Below the pieces are notes generated by a model that was not told where the DNA came from, made no database searches, and saw nothing but the letters and a program-made list of their open reading frames with translations. Source: Bdellovibrionales bacterium (GTDB lineage: Bacteria; Bdellovibrionota; Bacteriovoracia; Bacteriovoracales; Bacteriovoracaceae). Taken from it: a stretch of 5,905 nt of DNA. Location of the stretch: the NCBI GenBank assembly GCA_030633015.1, contig DAOVTR010000116.1, positions 1-5,905 of the forward strand. Reading direction: 5' to 3'. Position numbers and translations under genes: made by a program. Of the stretch, positions 1 to 5,475 are shown in pieces; position 1 is the stretch's first letter, and each line of letters opens with the position of its first letter.

Positions 1-982
1 GAAAGACATTGGTAGAGTTAAGACCAAAACTCAGAGTTCTTCCCTCTTCAATAACATCTTCACAATGATAAATTGTTTGAATTATTTTTTGATTGTTTAA
101 AATACCTCTTAGAATTTTCAAACTATCTAATTGAGTAATTCCATTTTGCATTAACATATGCATAATATTACAAAAAGTACTCATCTCAATTTCCAAAATA
201 AGAGGGCCAAAAAGAGGAGTCTTTAAAAGCAGCTCATGGATACGTAAGAGATAACGATCTAGCAGTAATTTTTTAAAATAAATAAATGCTATAATCAAAG
301 CAATTGTTACAAATATAAAAAGAGGTGAAGTCAGAATTTCAGAAAGTTTGAGCATTAATTTAGTAATGGCCGGCAGCTCTATTTTCATATTTTTATAAAA
401 TCCCTGCATTCTTGGAATTATAAAATAGACAGCAATAGCAAAAACACCCACTAAAAAACTTAAAACTAACTTGGGATAAAAAAGAGCTGATTTTATTTTT
501 TGAGTGTTATCCATTTTAGTACTAATAATTTCAGAAATTCTAGATAAAATTGTTTGAAGCTCCCCTGTTACCTCTCCTGCCACCAATAGATGCTGGTAGG
601 TATTATCAAAAACGTGAGGGTGGGCCGCAACGGCCTGAGAAAACTCTTTTCCTTCTGAGAGGTCTTGGATAATCTCTTTTAATACCTGCTTCATTGTAGG
701 ATTTGGAGTTTGAGCCTCAATAAATTCCAGCCCCTTCATTAGAGGAATACCAACTGAAAAAATCGTTTCAAGTTGACCGTTAAAAACCATAAGATCATCT
801 AGTTTAACCTTTGGTTTAAACATATTTGCAAAATCAAACAGATCTTTTTTTTCACCTATTTTACTAACAAACATACCTTGACTAGAGAGCTGCTGCTTGG
901 CCTCGTCAATATTAACCCCAACAACCTCTCCTGAGATTGCTTCCCCATTTTGACCTCTTGCTTTATAAGTAAATAAAGGCAT
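1..982 (-). CDS. GspF/PilC/MshG-type inner-membrane platform protein (3' end outside window)
   Basis: This is the polytopic platform protein that sits in the inner membrane and couples the cytoplasmic extension ATPase to pilin assembly. Translation from 982 gives 327 residues and runs off the window; family members are about 400 residues, so roughly 75 are missing. The start MPLFTYKAR is typical of the family. The first GspF domain has FNGQLETIFSVGIPLMKGL (about 67-85) and VAGEVTGEL (about 134-142). A membrane segment follows at about 168-190, then GFYKNMKIELPAIT, matching the family's F..m...LP..T motif, and a second membrane segment at about 218-236. The second domain begins with FCNIMHMLMQNGITQLDSL near 270. 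It lies 11 bases after the large minor pilin gene. Its AGGAG ribosome site is only 2 bases from the ATG, closer than usual. MSHA context favours MshG over GspF or PilC, but the family cannot be split by eye. Confidence 0.93.
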   Translation of the reverse strand, partial: MPLFTYKARGQNGEAISGEVVGVNIDEAKQQLSSQGMFVSKIGEKKDLFDFANMFKPKVKLDDLMVFNGQLETIFSVGIPLMKGLEFIEAQTPNPTMKQVLKEIIQDLSEGKEFSQAVAAHPHVFDNTYQHLLVAGEVTGELQTILSRISEIISTKMDNTQKIKSALFYPKLVLSFLVGVFAIAVYFIIPRMQGFYKNMKIELPAITKLMLKLSEILTSPLFIFVTIALIIAFIYFKKLLLDRYLLRIHELLLKTPLFGPLILEIEMSTFCNIMHMLMQNGITQLDSLKILRGILNNQKIIQTIYHCEDVIEEGRTLSFGLNSTNVF

Positions 983-993
983 AACTCCTACTT

Positions 994-2205
994 CTAAAAA
1001 TCGTTAATAGTAACTGTACTACAACCTAAAGAGTGAACATAATATAAACTTAAACTAGTCTCTGTATCCATTCTATTTGAAAAATCAATACTAAAAGATT
1101 GAGCCGCTCCGGTAGTCATGGGCACTGCCGTTGAAAAGGTAAGCTCAGTAGCACTGCTTCCTGGACAGGGGCTATATGCTCCACCTGTACAATTATATCC
1201 TCCGACCGGAAAAGTCATATTGGAAAAAGTTCTACTAGAAAGACTAAAGGTGGCCGTAACTGCACTTATATCTAAATTATTAGCAACGTCCACATTGAAA
1301 TAGATGGTTTTATTATTGGCATTAAAACTTCTTGATCCTGCAACGTAGGCAAGATCAGTGGTAATGGTGCAAGCTCCTCCTCCTCCTGTTCCAGCAGCAG
1401 CGGCCTCCAAACTAAAAGCACTGGCCGGAATCATATAATTTGGCTTATCCACCATAAAAGTTGCAGGACCTATTACTGAAGTCGAAGTTGCCTTATTAGG
1501 CATAAAAACCTTTATGGATCTTGCGCCCATGGAGACATTGCTAAAAGAGAAATATCCGTTGGCAGCAGCAGTTATAATAGTAGAAAGAGTTTCAATTGCT
1601 CCTGCTCCATCCGGCTGATAGAGCTCTATCTCTGCTCCGAAGGTGTAGGGATTTGATCCTTCAGAGATAAATCCATAAACATCGGAGACAAAATAACTAT
1701 AAGGAATGGAAACTGTAATATCACTGTCAAGGCCTGTTCCGCCTGAAGCATTATCGGCCCCAAGACTTATAACTGTAATTGGATCACCAGTCCGATCATA
1801 GGTATAACTATTTCCCCAGGAGTCAGTAGTAATATCTGCTACTCCAGTGGTATCTTGAAGATAGGGCCCATTCCAACCTACTGGAACTCGCTCTGCTAGG
1901 CTGACTGACCAAACAGGATAGGCTCCTTGAGTTATAAGATCACTTAAAGTTGTAGGAGCTCCACCAATATCACCTTGAAAACCAAAATTAGTTCTCTCTC
2001 CATTTATGGAGATGGACTCATCACCAATCATGGCAAGTTTAATTTTTTCTAACTCCAAAACCGTATCATCAAAACGTATCTCCTCCATATCGTTTTGAAG
2101 ATAACTAATAGATGCCACTGATAAAACTCCTACTAAAACAACTGTCATCAGAGTTTCAACTAAGGTAAATCCGCTTTGAAATTTATAACTGTTCATAGAT
2201 ATCAT
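994..2205 (-). CDS. Large minor pilin with GspG-like head and adhesin-like C-terminal extension
   Basis: This is a prepilin of 403 residues from the start chosen here. A short leader ends MNSYKFQSG, cut before FTLVETLM, with Glu at mature position 5 and a hydrophobic helix. The following 150 residues resemble GspG and the two upstream pilins: IGDES, GDIG..P, TQGAYPV, GW.GPYL, DSWGNSY and a SLGAD calcium-type loop near 147-151. GspG normally stops there. Here about 240 residues follow: a region with GYFSFSNVSMG (217-227), which resembles carboxypeptidase-regulatory/transthyretin-like beta domains; a small-residue hinge AAAAGTGGGG near 268-277; and a beta-rich end with cysteines at about 279, 339, 347 and 395. 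I infer a pilus-tip or surface-binding minor pilin. ATGs at 2211, 2205 and 2196 are all possible. I chose 2205 because it aligns with the start of the preceding paralogue and gives the same 23-base overlap; 2196 would give a 400-residue protein with a 9-residue leader. Confidence 0.85.
   Translation of the reverse strand: MISMNSYKFQSGFTLVETLMTVVLVGVLSVASISYLQNDMEEIRFDDTVLELEKIKLAMIGDESISINGERTNFGFQGDIGGAPTTLSDLITQGAYPVWSVSLAERVPVGWNGPYLQDTTGVADITTDSWGNSYTYDRTGDPITVISLGADNASGGTGLDSDITVSIPYSYFVSDVYGFISEGSNPYTFGAEIELYQPDGAGAIETLSTIITAAANGYFSFSNVSMGARSIKVFMPNKATSTSVIGPATFMVDKPNYMIPASAFSLEAAAAGTGGGGACTITTDLAYVAGSRSFNANNKTIYFNVDVANNLDISAVTATFSLSSRTFSNMTFPVGGYNCTGGAYSPCPGSSATELTFSTAVPMTTGAAQSFSIDFSNRMDTETSLSLYYVHSLGCSTVTINDF
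2183..2205 (-). other. Second 23-base pilin gene overlap with embedded start codon
   Basis: The upstream pilin ends DDIYEQL and the downstream gene begins MISMNSY in a shifted frame. ATGATATCT arises from the GAT GAT ATC codons of Asp-Asp-Ile. The 15 bases before the ATG, CTTGTGGCGATGGTG, align with those at the other overlap (CTTGTGGTAACGCAG). A later ATG at 2196 would reduce the overlap to 14 bases. Confidence 0.65.
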
Positions 2206-2644
2206 CACCATCGCCACAAGTTCTATTGGCACCACAACTTCTAATATAATTTATGGTATATTCCAAGTTAGTTCCCCATCCATCCATTTTAAAGCTTTCA
2301 CTATCTTGTGCAAAGGTAATTTTTAGATAGGGGCCACACCAACCGGTCATCTGGCGATAAGTTGACGATGTGGTTGTGGTATCGACGGCGCAAGCAGTGT
2401 CACTTGCTCCTGGAGTAACTAACTGATCAAGAGCGGTTATGGTAGTCGAGTTATGAGAATTGTATTTATAGATTGCAAGCTTTATATTTAAAAGTCTCTC
2501 TTTTGAGATTAGAATATTTCTTCCTGAGCTTTGTACTACTGGATTATACATATAAACAGAAACTGAAACACTTAATGCAGTCAAAGACATTAAAATAGAG
2601 ATTAGAGAAAATCCTCTAAAATTAAAAAGCGACTTGAATATCAT
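2183..2644 (-). CDS. Minor pilin, GspG-like, lacking Glu at mature position 5
   Basis: This is a short prepilin of 153 residues. The leader MIFKSLFNFRG is cut before FSLISILMSL, followed by a hydrophobic helix to about residue 33. Mature position 5 is Ser, where nearly all type IV pilins and pseudopilins have Glu; the known exception in type II secretion is the tip pseudopilin GspK. The globular part is a diverged copy of the neighbouring pilins, with GWCGPYL (101-107), DGWG (121-124) and the end SCG....CG..DDI (136-149). The four cysteines at 85, 103, 137 and 143 could form two disulfides after export. A longer reading frame opens at 2758, but its first 38 residues lie inside the upstream gene and would bury the prepilin leader, so the start at 2644 is preferred. 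No purine-rich ribosome site is visible, and the gene overlaps the upstream pilin by 23 bases. A tip or priming role is inferred from the missing Glu. Confidence 0.88.
   Translation of the reverse strand: MIFKSLFNFRGFSLISILMSLTALSVSVSVYMYNPVVQSSGRNILISKERLLNIKLAIYKYNSHNSTTITALDQLVTPGASDTACAVDTTTTSSTYRQMTGWCGPYLKITFAQDSESFKMDGWGTNLEYTINYIRSCGANRTCGDGDDIYEQL
2622..2644 (-). other. 23-base overlap of two minor pilin genes with embedded start codon
   Basis: The last seven codons and stop of the upstream pilin (DDIQVAF) share bases with the first codons of the next (MIFKSLF). The start ATGATATTC is read out of the GAT GAT ATT of Asp-Asp-Ile in a shifted frame. No Shine-Dalgarno is present; CTTGTGGTAACGCAG precedes the ATG. 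The overlap has the same length and layout as the one at 2183-2205. Confidence 0.85.
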
Positions 2645-3077
2645 CTGCGTTACCACAAGCTCCGTCAGGCCCACAACTGGTAATGGTCTGACCTGCTTGA
2701 CTATATACAATGGCCACCTGCCAAGAGTCCAAGTTCCAATCAGCTGATGAGCTATCAAGATAAGGGCCTCGCCAACCTATTTTAGTAAAAGGGTTATAAA
2801 CAGGATAAGCTCCTTGAGTCACCAGATCATTTAAACTTGCAGGATAAGATCCAATATGGGCATAAAAACCAGCCGCCACAACCCTTCCACCCATAACAAT
2901 GCTTGGATCTCCAATAATTGCTTTTTTTATGGAAATCAGTTTTTCTTGAGTAGTGACAGTTTTACCATCATCGGTAAAATTTATAAAATTTGGAATAGCA
3001 ACCACAGAAATAATTCCCACCAGAATTACCACCATTAAAATTTCTATTAAGGTGAATCCGCGGTTGCATGAGTTCAT
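2622..3077 (-). CDS. GspG-like minor pilin
   Basis: This is a 151-residue prepilin. Leader MNSCNRG is cut before FTLIEILMVVILVG, with Glu at mature position 5 (residue 12) and a hydrophobic helix ending IPNF. The globular part has the marks of GspG-type pilins: IGDPS (55-59), AHIG.YP..L.DL (73-85), GW.GPYL (101-107), DSW (117-119) and a C-terminal loop SCGPDGACGNADDI (134-147) where GspG binds calcium. In this loop two cysteines, 135 and 141, are placed so that they could form a disulfide. The usual DSWG is DSWQ here. The start is 8 bases past the stop of the major pilin, with no ribosome site in the A-rich gap, so translation probably depends on ribosomes leaving the upstream gene. It is probably incorporated into, or needed to initiate, the fibre. 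It could instead be the main GspG-like subunit of a secretion pseudopilus. Confidence 0.9.
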   Translation of the reverse strand: MNSCNRGFTLIEILMVVILVGIISVVAIPNFINFTDDGKTVTTQEKLISIKKAIIGDPSIVMGGRVVAAGFYAHIGSYPASLNDLVTQGAYPVYNPFTKIGWRGPYLDSSSADWNLDSWQVAIVYSQAGQTITSCGPDGACGNADDIQVAF

Positions 3078-3085
3078 CAGTTTTT

Positions 3086-3607
3086 TTAAAGAGCGTGATC
3101 TTCAAGACCTGCAGCACCTGCATTATTTTGAGAGTCTGCCCAGAAATCTCCAGAAGCAGGATCATAACACCAACCTTGTGCTAAAGTAAGACCATCACAA
3201 CCAATACTATGATCAGCAATAGCTCCGGCTACAGCAGTAACAACGGTTGTTGCTTCTGCACTTGTTGGTATATTAGACCAAGGATTTACTGGATAATTTC
3301 CAGAGACAAAGGCTCTATCCCCAACTGTAGGAACTTGACCTACAGTACAATCTGAAGCAACAATACTATTAGAAAATACGTCAGTAAAAGCAGGCCAAGC
3401 ATCCCCTGCGGCCCCACAACGCATAATCATATTTGCTTTTTGATTGGCAATACCTGTTCGAATAGCTCCTAACGCACCTTTAAGTGCAGCATTTTTTGAC
3501 TCGGTTTGAAAATCTAAAAATTGGGGAATGGCCACTAATGCCATAATTGCCACCAAAATAACAACCATCAAAATTTCAATTAACGTAAATCCTCTCTGAT
3601 TTCTCAT
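3086..3607 (-). CDS. MshA-like type IV major pilin
   Basis: This is a prepilin of 173 residues and probably the main fibre subunit. Leader MRNQRG is cut before FTLIEILMVVILVAIM, with Glu at mature position 5 (residue 11). The helix continues as AIPQFLDFQTESKNAALKGA and then LGAI, which strongly recalls the MshA family (APRFLNLQ..A....L.G..GAI). Cysteines at 64, 87, 137 and 147 suggest disulfides; GCDGLTLAQGWCYDP near the end resembles a pilin D-loop. It is first in the leftward operon, has a strong AGGAG site at 3613-3617 five bases from the ATG, and lies about 54 bases from the predicted transcription start. This fits a highly expressed subunit, while the minor pilins after it have poor ribosome sites. 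The MSHA assignment rests on motif memory rather than a search; a generic type IVa pilin or pseudopilin is the alternative. Confidence 0.92.
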   Translation of the reverse strand: MRNQRGFTLIEILMVVILVAIMALVAIPQFLDFQTESKNAALKGALGAIRTGIANQKANMIMRCGAAGDAWPAFTDVFSNSIVASDCTVGQVPTVGDRAFVSGNYPVNPWSNIPTSAEATTVVTAVAGAIADHSIGCDGLTLAQGWCYDPASGDFWADSQNNAGAAGLEDHAL

Positions 3608-3667
3608 ATTTGCTCCTATTTCCTTGAAAAATATAAATACTTATAATTACATTTATAATAAGTCATA

Positions 3668-3697
3668 ATTGTATCCTAGAGAAGCAGTTTTTATCAA
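3668..3697 (-). promoter_or_regulatory. Sigma70-type promoter for the pilin operon
   Basis: On the minus strand a -35 box TTGATA (3697-3692, 5 of 6 to consensus) is followed, after an 18-base spacer, by a -10 box TACAAT (3673-3668, 5 of 6). Transcription would start near 3661 and give a leader of about 54 bases before the major pilin. This is the best promoter match noticed in the intergenic region. Confidence 0.65.
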
Positions 3698-3741
3698 GAA
3701 ATTATTACCACTTTTACTCAGTTATTTTTTCGATCAATTAC

Positions 3742-3766
3742 CCGAGTCAGATGGTCGGACTAACGG
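3742..3766 (+). other. Bulged hairpin in divergent intergenic region
   Basis: CCGAGTC (3742-3748) can pair with GACT (3758-3761) plus CGG (3764-3766), leaving AA bulged and a 9-base loop AGATGGTCG. This gives seven pairs, mostly GC-rich, in an otherwise AT-rich spacer. GAGTCA at 3744-3749 can alternatively pair with TGACTC at 3780-3785, which is the left half of the terminator-like stem downstream. The fold could exist in RNA from either strand; the T-run favours plus. I do not recognise it as a known RNA family. Confidence 0.4.
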
Positions 3767-3779
3767 CAAAAAATTCTTA

Positions 3780-3806
3780 TGACTCCTTTATAGGAGCTCA
3801 CTTTTT
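3780..3806 (+). terminator. Intrinsic terminator or attenuator candidate
   Basis: TGACTCCT (3780-3787), loop TTAT, AGGAGCTCA (3792-3800) form eight pairs with one bulged C, followed by C and five T (3802-3806). It lies upstream of the ATPase gene and not after any visible gene, so it would end a short RNA or act as a conditional terminator in a long leader. An A-run at 3768-3773 gives a weaker T-run on the minus strand, so it may work in both directions. The stem is only moderately stable. Confidence 0.4.
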
Positions 3807-3810
3807 AAGT

Positions 3811-3839
3811 TTTACACCTATAGTTCGAAAACGTATTAA
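3811..3839 (+). promoter_or_regulatory. Candidate promoter for the ATPase-TPR-PilM operon
   Basis: TTTACA (3811-3816, 5 of 6 to the -35 consensus) and TATTAA (3834-3839, 4 of 6 to the -10 consensus) are separated by exactly 17 bases. Transcription would start near 3846, about 40 bases before the TTG start. The -10 match is weak and the region is AT-rich, so chance is possible. If it is real, the terminator-like hairpin lies upstream of this promoter. Confidence 0.4.
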
Positions 3840-3841
3840 GA

Positions 3842-3864
3842 GATTAATTTTTTTAAGATTAATC
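3842..3864 (+). repeat. 7-bp inverted repeat before the ATPase gene
   Basis: GATTAAT (3842-3848) and ATTAATC (3858-3864) are perfect inverted arms around a 9-base spacer. Because ATTAAT is itself palindromic, the arms also read as direct repeats (TTAAGAGATTAAT and TTAAGATTAAT). It overlaps the predicted plus-strand transcription start, which would suit an operator or a 5' leader hairpin. AT-only arms make chance occurrence fairly likely. Confidence 0.4.
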
Positions 3865-3873
3865 ATAAATTAC

Positions 3874-3889
3874 AAAAGGATGAACCTTG
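3874..3889 (+). promoter_or_regulatory. Ribosome site that selects a TTG start
   Basis: AAAAGGA (3874-3880) is followed by six bases and TTG at 3887. The only nearby ATG (3880-3882) overlaps the ribosome site itself and opens a frame that stops after five codons (TGA at 3895). TTG with normal spacing is therefore the likely start, and it yields the expected N-terminus of the GspA/MshM family. Confidence 0.75.
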
Positions 3890-4726
3890 CAAAGTGATTT
3901 TTACAATTTTGCAGATGACCCATTTTCGGAAACTCCGAATACTCGGTTTTATTTTTCATCAATCACCCATCAGGCGACCATTGGTGAGCTTACTCAACTA
4001 ATTGATAGTGGGGCCGGATTTATTAGTATTACTGGGGAAGTTGGAACCGGAAAAAGTCTTATTGCAAGATATATGATAAACAAATACCAAAAAAGTGCCA
4101 GTGTTGCTTATCTTTACTGGCCAATTTTAGAGAGCAAGCAGTTAATTGGCGAAATAAACAAAGAGTATAAAATTCCAAAAAGTGATGATGGATTTTATAT
4201 GTTGGAGCGGCTGCTGCTGGCCAACGCTGAAGATGGCAAAAAAACTCTGTTATTTATCGATGAGGCCCAAGGACTCTCCACCAGTGCCCTTGAAACCATC
4301 AGACTAATTAGTAATCTAGAGTGCGAGACTAAAAAACTGATTCAAATTATTCTACTAGGTCAACCTGAACTCAACGAGATGCTACTTAAACCTGAACTTA
4401 GACAGGTTAATCAGAGAATCTCCAGACATCTTAAATTATCCTCTCTTAGCTTTAGGGAAGTTGAAATGTATATAAAGCATCGAATAGAAATTGCCAAGGG
4501 TAGCAATCTTGTAAAATTTGATTATCGATCCATCAAAGAGATCTATAATTTTTCAAAAGGGATTCCAAGGCTAATAAACTTAATATGTAGGACCGCTCTT
4601 TTATACGGTCAAAGAGATCAAAGCCGAATAATTACGGCAAAAATAGTCAAACAGACACTAAACGACTGCATGATATATCCAAAAAGAAAAAAGGGACTAT
4701 TTAAAGAAATATCTTTTTTTAAATAG
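3887..4726 (+). CDS. GspA/ExeA/MshM-type AAA+ ATPase
   Basis: This is a 279-residue cytoplasmic ATPase. It begins MQSDFYNFADDPFSETPNTR and continues FYFSS, the usual N-terminal signature of the ExeA/MshM family (F.L...PF...PD.RF.F.S). The Walker A motif is GEVGTGKS (50-57), Walker B LLFIDEAQ (121-128), the sensor 1 region LLGQPEL (156-162), candidate arginine fingers QRISR (176-180) and a sensor 2-like GIPRLINLICR (225-235). There is no transmembrane segment and no C-terminal peptidoglycan-binding domain, unlike the longer ExeA; the length matches MshM. Such proteins work with a membrane TPR or GspB-like partner to place the secretin or pilus machine through the cell wall, and the next gene fits that partner. 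The start is TTG. TniB-like transposition ATPases share the fold, but the neighbours exclude that reading. Its exact function is inferred from the family. Confidence 0.93.
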   Translation: MQSDFYNFADDPFSETPNTRFYFSSITHQATIGELTQLIDSGAGFISITGEVGTGKSLIARYMINKYQKSASVAYLYWPILESKQLIGEINKEYKIPKSDDGFYMLERLLLANAEDGKKTLLFIDEAQGLSTSALETIRLISNLECETKKLIQIILLGQPELNEMLLKPELRQVNQRISRHLKLSSLSFREVEMYIKHRIEIAKGSNLVKFDYRSIKEIYNFSKGIPRLINLICRTALLYGQRDQSRIITAKIVKQTLNDCMIYPKRKKGLFKEISFFK

Positions 4727-4735
4727 ATTATTAAC

Positions 4736-5470
4736 ATGAGTGAGATAATCAAGAAACTACAGCAACTAGAAAATGATTCATCTGACAAGATTAAAAAATC
4801 TCACATAAGCCTTGTTCCTCCTCCTCCCAAAAAGATAAAAAAAAACAATACCTCATTAATTATTATCTCCGCTGCTGCTTTAGTTATAATTTTAGGTGGC
4901 TCATGGGGTGGATATCGTATTCACAACAAAAAATTAGCGGCCCAAAGAAAACTAGAGCTACTTAAAAAGAGAACTATTGATCCTGTTGCCCAAAATAATA
5001 AGGCCATTGCTGCTTTTAAACATGGAAATTATAAAACAGCACTTAGTGAGATTACTCCACTTGTTACAAAAGACCTTGCAAAAATGGATATGGAACTACT
5101 GAACAATTATGCAGTTATTTTAAAATACAACAGGGATCATAAAAAATCTCTAGAGGTTATTGGTCAGGCCATTAAATTAAATAGTAAAAATGCAACCCTC
5201 TATAATAACCGCGGAACCATCTTTTTAACCCAGGAGAAATTTACTCTTGCCCTAATTGATTTTAAAAAGGCCCTAGAGATAAGTCCTACTTATATTAATG
5301 CTATTTTAAATATGGGTATCACCTACGAAAAAATAGAAAATTGGGCAAAGGCAAAAGAGAGTTACATGAAATACATTGCCTCTAAAGACTCATCAAGCAA
5401 CGTTACAAAGATATTAAAAAAACGGTTAATGAGAATGTATCCCCTGCTACTGTTTCAAACTCAGGAGTGA
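4736..5470 (+). CDS. MshN-like membrane-anchored TPR protein
   Basis: This 244-residue protein begins with a cytoplasmic segment (MSEIIKKLQQLEND) like those of MshN and GspB. A proline and lysine-rich stretch LVPPPPKKIKK (26-36) follows, then one transmembrane helix at about 39-60. After a charged linker (RIHNKKLAAQRKLELLKKR) come about four TPR units at roughly 86-118, 120-152, 154-186 and 187-219. The clearest is TLYNNRGTIFLTQEKFTLAL plus IDFKKALEISP. The lysine-rich N-terminus and the absence of a signal cleavage site suggest N-in topology with the TPRs in the periplasm. It starts 9 bases after the ATPase stop without a visible ribosome site, so it is probably coupled to that gene. By analogy it would link the cytoplasmic ATPase to periplasmic parts of the pilus machine. 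Sequence similarity to MshN is weak beyond the architecture; the name is an inference from context. Confidence 0.85.
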   Translation: MSEIIKKLQQLENDSSDKIKKSHISLVPPPPKKIKKNNTSLIIISAAALVIILGGSWGGYRIHNKKLAAQRKLELLKKRTIDPVAQNNKAIAAFKHGNYKTALSEITPLVTKDLAKMDMELLNNYAVILKYNRDHKKSLEVIGQAIKLNSKNATLYNNRGTIFLTQEKFTLALIDFKKALEISPTYINAILNMGITYEKIENWAKAKESYMKYIASKDSSSNVTKILKKRLMRMYPLLLFQTQE

Positions 5471-5475
5471 TCTTC

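Noticed and set aside
1118..1303. 61-codon plus-strand open frame opposite the large minor pilin
   Set aside because: It lies wholly within the opposite strand of a well-supported pilin, lacks a ribosome site and shows no recognisable motif.
2645..2758. N-terminal extension of the Ser-5 pilin from the ATG at 2758
   Set aside because: It would add 38 residues inside the upstream gene and bury the prepilin leader, which must be short and N-terminal.
2856..3189. Plus-strand open frames of 60 and 78 codons and a minus-strand frame of 65 codons around the pilin signal regions
   Set aside because: They overlap two pilins with clear prepilin motifs and read as low-complexity or antisense shadow translations.
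3034..3598. DNA direct repeat between the starts of the first two pilin genes
   Set aside because: The similarity is the conserved GFTLIEILMVVILV coding sequence of prepilins, with silent differences, and not a separate repeat element.
3750..3770. Sigma54 promoter (TGG....GC type), as seen upstream of some pilin genes
   Set aside because: The GG and GC pairs in TGGTCGGACTAACGGC are not at the strict 10-base spacing, and the surrounding consensus bases are missing.
3742..3806. Cyclic-di-GMP-I (GEMM) riboswitch
   Set aside because: The expected conserved stretches (CACGCA.AGGGCAAACC and ACGCAAAGCC-like) are not present on either strand; only the general competing-hairpin layout is similar.
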